The position numbers and the translations under genes are program-made. Below, in pieces: positions 18,301 through 27,281 of a stretch of DNA of 64,000 nt. The DNA is from Chryseobacterium sp. H1D6B (GTDB taxonomy: Bacteria; Bacteroidota; Bacteroidia; Flavobacteriales; Weeksellaceae), in contig NZ_JARXVJ010000001.1 of NCBI RefSeq assembly GCF_029892445.1, positions 1,364,001-1,428,000 on the forward strand, read 5' to 3'. Within the stretch, counting starts at the first letter, position 1. Each line of letters opens with the position of its first letter. A model generated the notes under the pieces. The model made no database searches. It saw nothing but the letters and a program-made list of their open reading frames with translations, and was not told the DNA's origin.

Positions 18301-18333
18301 AATCCTCTAATTGCATTATACAAATAGAGGATT
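18301..18333. repeat. Inverted repeat between the DUF1275 and mutL genes
   Basis: AATCCTCTA (18301-18309) and TAGAGGATT (18325-18333) form a perfect 9-bp stem with a 15-base loop. There is no T-run on either strand. It could be a terminator for the minus-strand gene ending at 18392, or an RNA-stabilising hairpin. Confidence 0.4.
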
Positions 18334-18391
18334 GATTCACAGCTAGTTTACACAAAATTAACACTGGTGTGTTTTATATTTAACCCTGCAT

Positions 18392-19219
18392 TTAATCATC
18401 AAATACAAGCTTTCTTTTTTCTTTTCTTTCGGGGATCCCGTGGATCTTGTCATATAAGTAGGCCAGAAGAGTAGGTTTTTTATAAATCTTGTGATATCTA
18501 TATTTGGTATTAAAGTGTCTTAAATTGATTTTATAGAAGTCATATCCAATGACGACTAAAAGACATACACAGATCACATAGAATACTCTGAACTCCAAAT
18601 AAAAATAAGTCAGACCCGAGAATACTGCCCCTAAAACATAGGCTGCCATGATGCTTGTCAACAGTTTAGCCCTGCTTATCAATTCAGAATTTCTTCTGTA
18701 TTTTTTATGGGTAAACATAGAAAGCAGAATTCCTAAATCGGTCGTAGTTCCGGTAAGGTGGGTCGTTTTCACTGAGAAGTTTGAAATACTCGCTGTCAAA
18801 CCATTCTGCAGACCTGTAGCGAAAAGCATCAACGCTACTAAATATTCTGTTTCTTCCAATGTTTTCTGATAAAAGAACTGCCCATATATTCCGACAAATA
18901 ATAAACAGATAATTTCCAGTACAAGCGGCATTGAATGCGCAAAATACTTACTCCTCTTATTGAAATTAATTACAATAAAATTAGATAAAAAGCTTCCGAA
19001 GAAGAATAGGAAAATCCATCCTCCCACTACGGCAACCTGTGTCCAGTTTCCCTTACTTATTTCTGCCGCAAGAATGGCATAATGCCCTGTTACGTTTGAT
19101 GTGAATGAGAGAAATATTAATAGAGAGGCAATATTTATAGTTCCTGCCGTAAAGGCAGTCAGCGTCCCCAGTCTTATATTATCCCCCAATGTCCTGCTGT
19201 TGCTATAATTTCTTAACAT
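18392..19219 (-). CDS. DUF1275 (YoaK-like) membrane protein
   Basis: The 275-residue protein belongs to the YoaK/DUF1275 family of polytopic membrane proteins of unknown function. The conserved N-terminal region includes LGTLTAFTAGTINIASLLIF and FTSNVTGHYA. The middle has GLQNGLTASISNFSVKTTHLTGTTTDLGILLS, the best family signature. I chose ATG 19219. An upstream in-frame ATG (19279) would add 20 Lys/Ser-rich residues and overlap the upstream gene by 26 bases. It lies 34 bases after the stress-protein-like gene and is probably co-transcribed with it. Confidence 0.88.
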   Translation of the reverse strand: MLRNYSNSRTLGDNIRLGTLTAFTAGTINIASLLIFLSFTSNVTGHYAILAAEISKGNWTQVAVVGGWIFLFFFGSFLSNFIVINFNKRSKYFAHSMPLVLEIICLLFVGIYGQFFYQKTLEETEYLVALMLFATGLQNGLTASISNFSVKTTHLTGTTTDLGILLSMFTHKKYRRNSELISRAKLLTSIMAAYVLGAVFSGLTYFYLEFRVFYVICVCLLVVIGYDFYKINLRHFNTKYRYHKIYKKPTLLAYLYDKIHGIPERKEKRKLVFDD

Positions 19220-19253
19220 TTTTTTGCTTTTTTTGAGGTGTTGATTTGTTTTT

Positions 19254-19748
19254 TTAGACTTCAACAAAGATCTCGGCAAGTCTTCCTCTTTCTGGAAGTC
19301 TTTCAGTGGTCTCTACTTTTATTTCATGAGAATCCAGATCTCTGCATTTTTTGATATAAGGAATAATGTCGAATTTCCCTTTGTTTCTGCTTTTTATAGA
19401 GGGTGAATAATAGGCTTCTACTATATTTTCGGCCTTCACATAGTTATTGAATGTTCTCTGAAAGCTTCCAGTAAAAATATCGCAGATAATTTTGTTGATT
19501 AAATGAGGATATTTGTTTTTAAGAATGCTGTATGCATCGCAGAATTCCTGAGGCCTTATTTTATTAAAGATTGTGCTTTTGGTATTAAATAGAAGATCTC
19601 TTATAGAATCTCCCATATCGTATCCTGATACTAGAAGAATATTGTATTTGGTTTCTTCCTCCTTTTCATTTTTCTCTTTTAGTACTTTTTTTAATATCGT
19701 TAAAGACTCAAGAGAGTAATCTGTGGCAATTAAAATTGTTTTGGTCAT
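19254..19748 (-). CDS. Universal-stress-protein-like protein
   Basis: The 164-residue protein starts MTKTILIATDYSLESLTILKK, the first strand and helix expected of the UspA/adenine-nucleotide alpha-hydrolase fold. No signal peptide or membrane segment is seen. The glycine-rich ATP-binding motif G-2x-G-9x-G-(S/T) of UspA is not obvious, so nucleotide binding is doubtful. It is followed by the DUF1275 gene. A promoter -7 element lies upstream at 19789-19796. Family assignment is tentative and the function unknown. Confidence 0.7.
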   Translation of the reverse strand: MTKTILIATDYSLESLTILKKVLKEKNEKEEETKYNILLVSGYDMGDSIRDLLFNTKSTIFNKIRPQEFCDAYSILKNKYPHLINKIICDIFTGSFQRTFNNYVKAENIVEAYYSPSIKSRNKGKFDIIPYIKKCRDLDSHEIKVETTERLPERGRLAEIFVEV

Positions 19749-19788
19749 ATCTTTAGATTTAGTTCTGTGTTATCTTATTTTGATAATA

Positions 19789-19796
19789 CAAAACTA
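19789..19796 (-). promoter_or_regulatory. Promoter -7 element of the stress-protein-like gene
   Basis: The minus strand reads TAGTTTTG (TAnnTTTG), 40 bases before the start codon at 19748. No convincing -33 element was found. Confidence 0.45.
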
Positions 19797-19883
19797 TAGC
19801 GGTAAGATTAGAAGTCCTTTGGAAACAAATTAAAATGTGATTAAAGAGATTAAAATGAGATTAGAATTTAAATAAAGGATTCT

Positions 19884-21293
19884 TTAAGACTGTTTATATT
19901 CAGCCTGCGTACTGTAGAAATTAGGAAATCTGATCTGTACGGTTGTCCCCTGATTTTCATAAGAACTTACGATCAGCTCTCCATTATGCATTCTCACGAT
20001 ATTTCTGGCTAAAGGAAGTCCGATTCCATAGCCTTCATAATTTTTAGTATTGGAAGCTCTGAAGAACGGATCATATATTTTGTTCATCTCTTCTTCAGGA
20101 ATTCCAATTCCATTGTCTTTTATAATGATATAGACATCTGTATCTGTTGCTCCTAAAGAAACTTTCACCTGCTGGAAATTAGAATATTTACAGCCATTGC
20201 TGATGATGTTAGCCACCGCAAGATGAAGCAGCTGTTCATTACCCTGAACTTTTAGTTTTTTAGGATTATCGGGAAGCATACTGATATCCAGATAGATATT
20301 ATTCCGTGAATCGATTCTCCGAAGTGTTTCAATAACATCCCACAGCAGCTGGTCGATCCGCACTTTATCCATTTTCTGGATCTTGCCGTCAAATCCTGTC
20401 TGTGCGATCATCAATAAAGCTTTGATCTTTTTGTCTAATTTCTCGGCTTCATCTAAAATAATTCCTAGTGTTTCTTTATATTCATCCGCCGTCCGATTGA
20501 TAGATAGCGCCACATCCGCTTCCCCCATAATAGAAGTAAGCGGTGTTCTTAATTCGTGGGAAACATTTCCAATTAAATGGTTCTGGGTTTCAAAAGACGT
20601 TTCGATACGGTTCAGCATATCATTAAAAGTATCTACCAGTTCATTTAATTCTTTATTGTCCGGATGGGATTCCAGTCTTAAATGAAGATTTTCAGAACTT
20701 ATTTCTTTTACTTTTCCTGTGATCTTTAATATCGGCTTGAATAACGTTTTGGATAAATAAAAAGAGAAGATCATACTAAAGAACAGCGAAAGAACGATAC
20801 ATGTGATCAGCGTTCTCTTTAGAAACCCTAAATAATAAATTACATAATGGTTTTTAGCAGAAGCGATTGCAATATACTCTTTGTCATGGAATTTGAATGA
20901 CTGCCCGATATAATAAAACTCTTTATCATTATAATTGGACTCTCCTTTTTTAATAATACTTTTGAAAAATGTATCAGGAATATGTACTTTCTGGGAGATA
21001 CTGCTAAAATTAGAGTCTGCAGGAACCGCAAATACATAATCCCTTTCCATCGGAAGCTCCTCATCATTTGAGCTGTTAAGAATATAATTTTCCGGAAGGT
21101 CCAAATGTTCCTTGCCTTTTTCAATCTGTACAATGGTTGTCGTACGGATTTTCAGCAGTTCATAAAACCTCTGGTGTGAAAAATTAACGATCGAAAAATA
21201 AACCAACCCACTGAACAGCAATATAATGGCAGTAAAAACCAGCATTAAAAGCACCATCGTTTTGGTTTGATTTGTGATCACTTTATTAAACAT
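19884..21293 (-). CDS. Two-component sensor histidine kinase with HAMP domain
   Basis: The 469-residue kinase has two membrane segments (residues about 14-36 and 154-180) flanking a periplasmic sensor of roughly 115 residues. A HAMP domain and a dimerisation domain follow, with the phospho-accepting His246 in SHELRTPLTSIMGE. The ATPase domain shows the N box NIISNGCKYS, the G1 box DNGIGIPEEE and the G2 box GYGIGLPLARN. It starts 4 bases after the stop codon of its response regulator, so the pair is one operon. No sequence feature identifies the signal it senses. Confidence 0.95.
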   Translation of the reverse strand: MFNKVITNQTKTMVLLMLVFTAIILLFSGLVYFSIVNFSHQRFYELLKIRTTTIVQIEKGKEHLDLPENYILNSSNDEELPMERDYVFAVPADSNFSSISQKVHIPDTFFKSIIKKGESNYNDKEFYYIGQSFKFHDKEYIAIASAKNHYVIYYLGFLKRTLITCIVLSLFFSMIFSFYLSKTLFKPILKITGKVKEISSENLHLRLESHPDNKELNELVDTFNDMLNRIETSFETQNHLIGNVSHELRTPLTSIMGEADVALSINRTADEYKETLGIILDEAEKLDKKIKALLMIAQTGFDGKIQKMDKVRIDQLLWDVIETLRRIDSRNNIYLDISMLPDNPKKLKVQGNEQLLHLAVANIISNGCKYSNFQQVKVSLGATDTDVYIIIKDNGIGIPEEEMNKIYDPFFRASNTKNYEGYGIGLPLARNIVRMHNGELIVSSYENQGTTVQIRFPNFYSTQAEYKQS

Positions 21294-21297
21294 CCAA

Positions 21298-22005
21298 TTA
21301 CGGTTTTTTCAAGACATAACCCATTCCTATAACAGTATGGATCAATTTGTTATCATCTTTATGATCTAATTTTTTTCTCAAATAATTCACATAAACATCT
21401 ACAACATTTGTTCCCAGCTCATAGTTTACGCCCCATACTGCATCCAGAATTTCAGCCCGTGAGATTACTTTTTCCGGGTTATTAAGGAAGTAGATCAAGA
21501 GTTTATATTCTGTAGAGGTAAGAGAAACTTCTTCTCCTCCGCGGGTTACTTTTTTAGTATAATCATTAACCATCAGATCCGAAAACCTATACATATATTC
21601 ATCATCCGGCTCCTCTTCAGCATTTTCATGAGAACCATTTTGATTACTTCTTCTTAGTAATGATTTTACACGGGCAACTAATTCGATAAACTTAAATGGT
21701 TTTACCAGATAATCATCTCCCCCGCTCTCAAGACCCAAAACAATATTTTCCGAAGTTCCCAGTGCGGTTAAAAATAGAATCGGAACATGTTTATTGGTTT
21801 TTCGGATCTCTTTGCAGACATCCAGTCCGTTCATTTCCGGCAGCATGATATCTAAAATTACAAGATCGAAATCATTGGCTTCCACCAGCTGTACTCCTGT
21901 ACGCCCGTCGAAAGCTACAGAAATTTCATAGCCCTTTTCCTGAAGTCCTTTCTTAATAAAAGAGACCACGCTGGTTTCGTCCTCGATCAGAATAATTTTT
22001 TTCAT
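21298..22005 (-). CDS. OmpR/PhoB family response regulator
   Basis: The 235-residue protein has a receiver domain with the acidic pocket E8-D9, phospho-acceptor Asp52 in LVILDIMLPEMNG, and the conserved Thr and Lys in FLTALG and DDYLVKPFKF. The C-terminal winged-helix DNA-binding domain has LTSTEYKLLIYFLNNPEKVISRAEI and NVVDVYVNYLRKKL. It is the partner of the histidine kinase that follows. The linker between the domains is Glu/Asp-rich and longer than usual. A promoter -7 element lies at 22021-22028. Confidence 0.96.
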   Translation of the reverse strand: MKKIILIEDETSVVSFIKKGLQEKGYEISVAFDGRTGVQLVEANDFDLVILDIMLPEMNGLDVCKEIRKTNKHVPILFLTALGTSENIVLGLESGGDDYLVKPFKFIELVARVKSLLRRSNQNGSHENAEEEPDDEYMYRFSDLMVNDYTKKVTRGGEEVSLTSTEYKLLIYFLNNPEKVISRAEILDAVWGVNYELGTNVVDVYVNYLRKKLDHKDDNKLIHTVIGMGYVLKKP

Positions 22006-22020
22006 AAATAACGAATTTCA

Positions 22021-22028
22021 CAAAAATA
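22021..22028 (-). promoter_or_regulatory. Promoter -7 element of the two-component operon
   Basis: The minus strand reads TATTTTTG 16 bases before the response-regulator start codon. A TTCG sequence lies about 21 bases further upstream as a partial -33 element. Confidence 0.55.
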
Positions 22029-22118
22029 GAAAAAAGATAATAAATGAAACGAATCTGCTGTTAACGAGATTTCTCAATTAATGATTCTAAAGTTTACAAA
22101 AACTATATATAATAATCC

Positions 22119-22126
22119 TAAATTTG
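22119..22126 (+). promoter_or_regulatory. Promoter -7 element of the HTH-cupin regulator gene
   Basis: TAAATTTG is a perfect TAnnTTTG match 48 bases before ATG 22174. TTTA about 22 bases further upstream may act as -33. A weaker second match (TAAATTTT) sits at 22159-22166. Confidence 0.5.
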
Positions 22127-22173
22127 CCGGTATAACAAATTTTGAAAACAATTCAGGTTAAATTTTACATCGT

Positions 22174-22749
22174 ATGAATGATTTTTTAATAGGTATCGGG
22201 AAAAGATTAAAAGACATTAGAAAAAAAAATAATTTAACCATTAATGAACTGGCTTTCAGAGCAAATGTAAGCAACGGGCTTGTGTCCAGAATTGAAAACG
22301 GAAGAACGATCCCTTCTCTTCCTGTTCTGCTGGATCTGATCCAGTCATTGGATATTGATGCCAGCTATTTCTTTGAGGGCGTAGAAAAAAAGTCGCATGC
22401 GAAATTTATTTACCTGCCTAAAGAAAGCCAGCAGCCCATTGAAAAAGAAGTAGAAGCTGAAGGTTTTAAATACATGCATATTTTCAGTAAAAGTCTGCAT
22501 TCCTTAGGTTTTGAAGCGGCATTATTGACTCTTGAACCTAATTCCAAAAGAGAAAAAGTGATTACAGATGCCTGGGAATTCAAATATATTTTAAAAGGCC
22601 GAGTAAAATACGTCATTGACAATGAGGAAATTGAATTAAAAGAAGGTGACTCTTTGTATTTTAACGGAAAATTCCCGCATGTTCCCGTAAGCATCAGTGA
22701 TGAAAGCTGCATCATGCTCGTTCTCTACTTTTATTCTGATAAAAATTAA
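22174..22749 (+). CDS. XRE-family HTH plus cupin-domain transcriptional regulator
   Basis: The 191-residue protein has an N-terminal helix-turn-helix of the XRE/Cro type (residues 7-62, with NNLTINELAFRANVSNGLVSRIENGRTIPSL). The C-terminal cupin barrel (about 115-188) has GDSLYFNGKFPHVPVSISDE. Regulators of this architecture usually sense a small molecule through the cupin and control neighbouring metabolic genes. It lies directly upstream of, and in the same direction as, the phosphonate-type operon, 378 bases before its first gene, and is the likely regulator of it. That link is inferred from position only. Confidence 0.92.
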   Translation: MNDFLIGIGKRLKDIRKKNNLTINELAFRANVSNGLVSRIENGRTIPSLPVLLDLIQSLDIDASYFFEGVEKKSHAKFIYLPKESQQPIEKEVEAEGFKYMHIFSKSLHSLGFEAALLTLEPNSKREKVITDAWEFKYILKGRVKYVIDNEEIELKEGDSLYFNGKFPHVPVSISDESCIMLVLYFYSDKN

Positions 22750-23127
22750 TTTTAAAGAAAACACTTTCTTTATTTTCACTTTACGTCAAAATTAGACTGC
22801 TCTTTTCAAGGACTTTTATAGGCAGACTCATCTAAAAGTTTACAAATAGTAAAATTCTGTTTTTTCTTAATTCTGAAAAATTAACGTAGAATTAATCCGG
22901 GATACCTCAACTTTTTATGATATTTTATTACTCTCTGCATCTTCTAAAATGTATAAAACACCGTTTTAGCTGGTCTTTTATGGGTTTTAACGATATTTTT
23001 TTTAATACACCCAGATAAGAAATCTGTAACAATCTCATTGGATTTATTAAACATTACTTAATACGAAAAGTTTATATATATTAAAACTATTCTATTGTTT
23101 TGCAGTGAAAATTTAATATATGTAAAC
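22750..23127. other. Intergenic region before the TonB-dependent receptor
   Basis: These 378 AT-rich bases separate the regulator gene from the receptor operon. A small A/T hairpin (22754-22771, AAAGAAA and TTTCTTT) could be a weak terminator for the regulator. A TTTTG-containing stretch near 23093-23101 is the most likely promoter region, but it does not match TAnnTTTG cleanly. I see no open frame of note. Confidence 0.5.
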
Positions 23128-25953
23128 ATGGGATCGAAAATTAATAACTTATTATTCCTGTTTTTTGTCTGTTGTACTATTTTAGTTTCAGCTCAAAAAC
23201 AATTAATTATAGGAATTGTATTAGATGAGAGCCAGCCGCTTCCCGGCGCCTCTATAAAAATAAAAGGACTTTCTAGAGATATTGTAACTGATACTGACGG
23301 CAGATTTACAATTAATGATCTAAAAGCAGGACAGTATTCTATAGAGATCGGATATATCGGATATGAAACTAAAATCATTGGAGTTGATCTAAAATCCGGA
23401 GAAACTACAGATTTAGGTTTAATAAAACTAGCGGCAAAACAGCAGAATATAGATGAAGTAGTAGTTACTTCTACCCTAAAAAACAGTGAAGCTAGAGCCT
23501 TAAGCCTTCAAAAAAATGCAATCAATATTACTAACGTTATCGCTTCGGACGGAATTGGAAAACTGCCGGATAGAAACGCGGCAGAAACAGTACAGCGTGT
23601 ACAGGGAGTTTCCATTGAAAGAGATCAGGGGGAAGGAAGATTTGTATCGCTTCGGGGGCTCCCTCCTTTCTGGGCATCTACCACTATAAACGGCAACAGA
23701 TTACCTACAGCAGAAGAAGAAACAACTTCCAGAGCTACTGCATTTGATTTTTTCCCGACAGAACTCATCTCGTATGTCCACGTCAACAAATCTTTTACGC
23801 CAGATATGGAAGCTGACGGAATTGGTGGCGGGGTCAATTTTATTACCAAAACCCCTCCCACGAAGCAGGAGCTGAAGATCACATTAGGAAGCGGTTATAA
23901 TGCTAAATCTGATAAAGGAGTTTATAATCTGGGACTGCTGTACGGCGGAAGAACAAAAGATAAAAAGTTCGGGTACTTATTTAATATTGCCCATTTCACC
24001 AGAAACTGGTCGACAGATAATTTTGAAGCAAGAAGAAGCGGCGATGAAGGAGTTTTCAGACTGGAACTCAGGGATTACAACGGAGTGAGAAAAACAACAG
24101 GAATAAACACAGCATTTGAATATGTCCTGTCACCAAAAAGCACATTCTATCTAAAAGGGATGTACGGTACTCTCTCTGATGACGAAACTCATTATAAACA
24201 CAGAGTAAGGTTTGATAAATTCAGCTCGGCCAATAACACAGCAAGAGTTGAGCTTCAAAATATTCATAATTTATTAATTACAGAATTGACATCTGTCTCT
24301 TTAGGCGGTATACATACTTTAAACAAATCTAAAATCGACTGGGATCTCTCCTACTACGACAACAGATTTAAGTATGGAAATATTCCGGACAAGCAGAATA
24401 ATTCTTACTATGTAATAAAATATACGCAGTCAGGAGTAGGAATCAATCCTTCTTACATTGCTGATCACGGAAACGGCCCTAGAGCTTACTGGAAAGCAGA
24501 CGGCGGAAAATTAGATTACAAGGATCCAGACGCCTTATTTGGTTTTTACAGCGATCCCAACTTCAAAATGGATGCTTCACAGATGAAATTTACTGATCTG
24601 GAGTTTTATAAAGTTTTCGTTGAGGAAAAAGATAAAATTGTAGCTGCTTTTAATCACGAAATCAATGTTTCTGATCAATTAACCTTAAAATACGGCTTTA
24701 AATACAGGGATAAGGAACGTAATGCAAGATTCTCTGACATTTTTTATAACTGGAGCAGCGGATCAGCTCCACTATTATCCGATTTCAGCCAGTATATTAC
24801 GACGCAGCCGAACGGAACGAAATATTTAAGTGAGATGAATGCCCATATCGGCAATACGTTCGGACCTGTTTTATCAACATCGGGAATGGATCAGTTCTGG
24901 TTTCAGAATCAAGGAAATTTAAAAATAAACCCTGCAGATTCCGAAGCATTAGAATATAATAAAGCATTGGGAAGAAACTTTGATGTCTTTGAAAAACATG
25001 CAGATGCGTATGGAATGGGAACCTACAAAATCAATGATAAAATTACAGTATTAGGCGGAATCAGATTATCCAATACCGATACAAAAGTAAAAGGATACAG
25101 CGTGATCGACAACACCTTAGTTCCTGTTGAAAACACAAAGAAATATCTTGCTGTATTACCGATGCTTCATATAAAATATGCTTTAAATGACAAAACAAAT
25201 CTTCGTTTTGCGGCAACAAGAACTTTCTCAAGACCTAATTTCGGAGATCTTACGCCAGGAGGAACTTACATCGAAGCAGATAATGAGTTTAAAGGCGGAA
25301 ATCCAAATTTAAATCCAACCTATTCATTAAATTTTGATATGATGGGTGAATATTATTTCTCCAATGTTGGGATCTTGAGCGGCGGTGTATTTTATAAATC
25401 AATTACAGATCCTATTTTCCAAGATTCTTTTATCGGATCATACAACGGAATGAACGGCGTACAGTTCAGTGCCCCCAACAATGGAAAGGAGGCCTGGCTG
25501 GGAGGCCTTGAGCTGGGTATCAACAGAAGGTTTGATTTTCTTCCAGGTTTTCTTCAATATTTCGGAACACAGCTGAACGCCACTTTTATGACCTCAGAAA
25601 TGGAAAAACCGAGCGGAAGAACAGTAGCGCTGCCCTATCAGGCCAAACAATTATATAACGTACAGCTCTTCTTTGAAAAGAAAGGGTTCAATGCGAGACT
25701 GGCCTACAATTATAAAGGGAAATATGCTGTAGAATATGCTGAAGAGGACATTAATGATTCTTATTATGGCAAATACAGCAGTTTAGATTTCGGAGCCTCT
25801 TATCAGTTTACAAAATATTTAATGGTCTATGCGGATGTAAATAATATACTGAATAAACCATTGATCTACCACTTTGGAAAAGATGAAACACGTCCGGAAC
25901 AGGTTGAATATTACGGAGTAAGATGCAATTTGGGAATAAAACTTAATTTCTAA
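23128..25953 (+). CDS. TonB-dependent receptor with carboxypeptidase-regulatory-like N-terminal domain
   Basis: This 941-residue outer-membrane receptor imports a substrate using TonB and the proton motive force. It starts with a signal peptide (cleavage near VSAQ). A carboxypeptidase-regulatory-like domain follows (about 22-105). The plug has VVVTSTLKNSEARALS and GKLPDRNAAETVQRVQGVSIERDQGEG, and the large beta-barrel ends in a terminal Phe. The plug pattern resembles the TonB-Xanth-Caul type (TIGR01782). The start ATG 23128 is chosen because the signal peptide begins there. It leads the operon with the DUF5690, FAD-oxidase, phosphonatase-like and phosphatase genes, so a phosphonate or phosphoester ligand is likely. 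Confidence 0.93.
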   Translation: MGSKINNLLFLFFVCCTILVSAQKQLIIGIVLDESQPLPGASIKIKGLSRDIVTDTDGRFTINDLKAGQYSIEIGYIGYETKIIGVDLKSGETTDLGLIKLAAKQQNIDEVVVTSTLKNSEARALSLQKNAINITNVIASDGIGKLPDRNAAETVQRVQGVSIERDQGEGRFVSLRGLPPFWASTTINGNRLPTAEEETTSRATAFDFFPTELISYVHVNKSFTPDMEADGIGGGVNFITKTPPTKQELKITLGSGYNAKSDKGVYNLGLLYGGRTKDKKFGYLFNIAHFTRNWSTDNFEARRSGDEGVFRLELRDYNGVRKTTGINTAFEYVLSPKSTFYLKGMYGTLSDDETHYKHRVRFDKFSSANNTARVELQNIHNLLITELTSVSLGGIHTLNKSKIDWDLSYYDNRFKYGNIPDKQNNSYYVIKYTQSGVGINPSYIADHGNGPRAYWKADGGKLDYKDPDALFGFYSDPNFKMDASQMKFTDLEFYKVFVEEKDKIVAAFNHEINVSDQLTLKYGFKYRDKERNARFSDIFYNWSSGSAPLLSDFSQYITTQPNGTKYLSEMNAHIGNTFGPVLSTSGMDQFWFQNQGNLKINPADSEALEYNKALGRNFDVFEKHADAYGMGTYKINDKITVLGGIRLSNTDTKVKGYSVIDNTLVPVENTKKYLAVLPMLHIKYALNDKTNLRFAATRTFSRPNFGDLTPGGTYIEADNEFKGGNPNLNPTYSLNFDMMGEYYFSNVGILSGGVFYKSITDPIFQDSFIGSYNGMNGVQFSAPNNGKEAWLGGLELGINRRFDFLPGFLQYFGTQLNATFMTSEMEKPSGRTVALPYQAKQLYNVQLFFEKKGFNARLAYNYKGKYAVEYAEEDINDSYYGKYSSLDFGASYQFTKYLMVYADVNNILNKPLIYHFGKDETRPEQVEYYGVRCNLGIKLNF

Positions 25954-25966
25954 ATCCATTAAAGCA

Positions 25967-27268
25967 ATGGCAGAAAACATCAATAAACAAACATTAGTAA
26001 CACTGAGGGCGGCCTTTGCTGCCTTTGGAGTCTACTTCTGCATGTATGGATTTAGAAAACCATTTACAGTTGCGTCTTTTGAAGGTCTTTCTTATTTCAG
26101 GGTTGATTATAAAGTATTGATTATTATTGCTCAGGTAATGGGATATTTTATTTCAAAATTTATAGGGATAAAATTTATTTCAGAATTAAAGCCTGAGAAA
26201 AGAATCTTCTATTTATTCATATTCATTGTGGTGGCAGAAATTGCCTTGTTAGGCTTTGCGGTTGTTCCCGCTCCGTACAATATTCTTTTTATGTTCATTA
26301 ACGGAATGCCGCTGGGAATGATCTGGGGAATTGTTTTCTCCTACATCGAAGGAAGAAAAACCACAGAAATCATCGGTTTGTTTCTTTGTTCAAGCTTTGT
26401 GGTTTCTTCAGGATTTACAAAGTCTGTCGGGAAATTTTTAATGGATACTTTCAATGTTACAGAATTCTGGATGCCTTTTTCAGCAGGTCTGGTTTTTATC
26501 ATTCCCTTATTATTATTTGGAGTAATGCTTGAAAAACTTCCGAAGCCAACAGAAGAAGATATTTTATTGAAAAACAAAAGACAGCCGCTCAATAAATCAG
26601 AAAGAAAAAAAATAATCCAGCAGTTTTTTGTTCCGATGGTCTGTATTACATTTTTATACATAAGCCTCACGATATTAAGGGATTTCAGGGATAATTTCAA
26701 CAGGGAGATCTGGGATAATTTACATGTCAAATTTGACAGCTCTATTTTTACATTAACTGAAGTCCCGATTGCAGTTATGGTTCTTTTAATATTAAGTTTT
26801 ATGGTAAAAGTAAAGAACAATAAAAAAGCATTTGCTTATTATCATTATATTCTTTTTGGCGGAATCTTGACCGTAGGGTTTTCAACCTATTTATTTGAAA
26901 ACAGCTTCATGTCTCCTTTTATCTGGATGGTACTTTCAGGTTTTGGAATGTATTTATGCTATATCCCATTCAACGGAATCTATTTTGACAGAATGATTGC
27001 AGCCTTCAACATCAAAGGAAATGTAGGATTTCTGATCTATTTTGTAGATTCTTTCGGATATTTAGGAAGTGTCCTGATCCTGCTTTATAAAAACTTCGGA
27101 TCACCGCAGACTTCCTGGCTGCAGTTTTACATTAAATTAAACTACATCATCGTAGTCATCGCATTAATTTCTTCTTTTACTGCTTTTTTAATGTTTAGAA
27201 GAAAATCAAAGAAAAATAAAATCAATAATAATCCATACATCAATTTCGATACGTCGAAAAGTATATAA
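25967..27268 (+). CDS. DUF5690 family MFS-like inner-membrane transporter
   Basis: The 433-residue protein has about twelve hydrophobic segments in two halves joined by a basic cytoplasmic loop (residues about 195-220), the layout of the major facilitator superfamily. The N-terminal AFGVYFCMYGFRKPFTVASFEG and the ISEL-KPEKR segment recall the organophosphate:phosphate antiporter branch (GlpT/UhpT), and match what I know as DUF5690 in Bacteroidota. It is 13 bases downstream of the receptor gene and 13 bases upstream of the FAD oxidoreductase gene. I infer inner-membrane uptake of the ligand that the receptor brings in. No substrate residues can be assigned. Confidence 0.85.
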   Translation: MAENINKQTLVTLRAAFAAFGVYFCMYGFRKPFTVASFEGLSYFRVDYKVLIIIAQVMGYFISKFIGIKFISELKPEKRIFYLFIFIVVAEIALLGFAVVPAPYNILFMFINGMPLGMIWGIVFSYIEGRKTTEIIGLFLCSSFVVSSGFTKSVGKFLMDTFNVTEFWMPFSAGLVFIIPLLLFGVMLEKLPKPTEEDILLKNKRQPLNKSERKKIIQQFFVPMVCITFLYISLTILRDFRDNFNREIWDNLHVKFDSSIFTLTEVPIAVMVLLILSFMVKVKNNKKAFAYYHYILFGGILTVGFSTYLFENSFMSPFIWMVLSGFGMYLCYIPFNGIYFDRMIAAFNIKGNVGFLIYFVDSFGYLGSVLILLYKNFGSPQTSWLQFYIKLNYIIVVIALISSFTAFLMFRRKSKKNKINNNPYINFDTSKSI

Positions 27269-27281
27269 ATTATAGTGAAAA

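Noticed and set aside
19220-19279. Longer N-terminus for the DUF1275 protein
   Set aside because: It overlaps the upstream gene and adds a Lys/Ser-rich stretch not expected before the first conserved segment.
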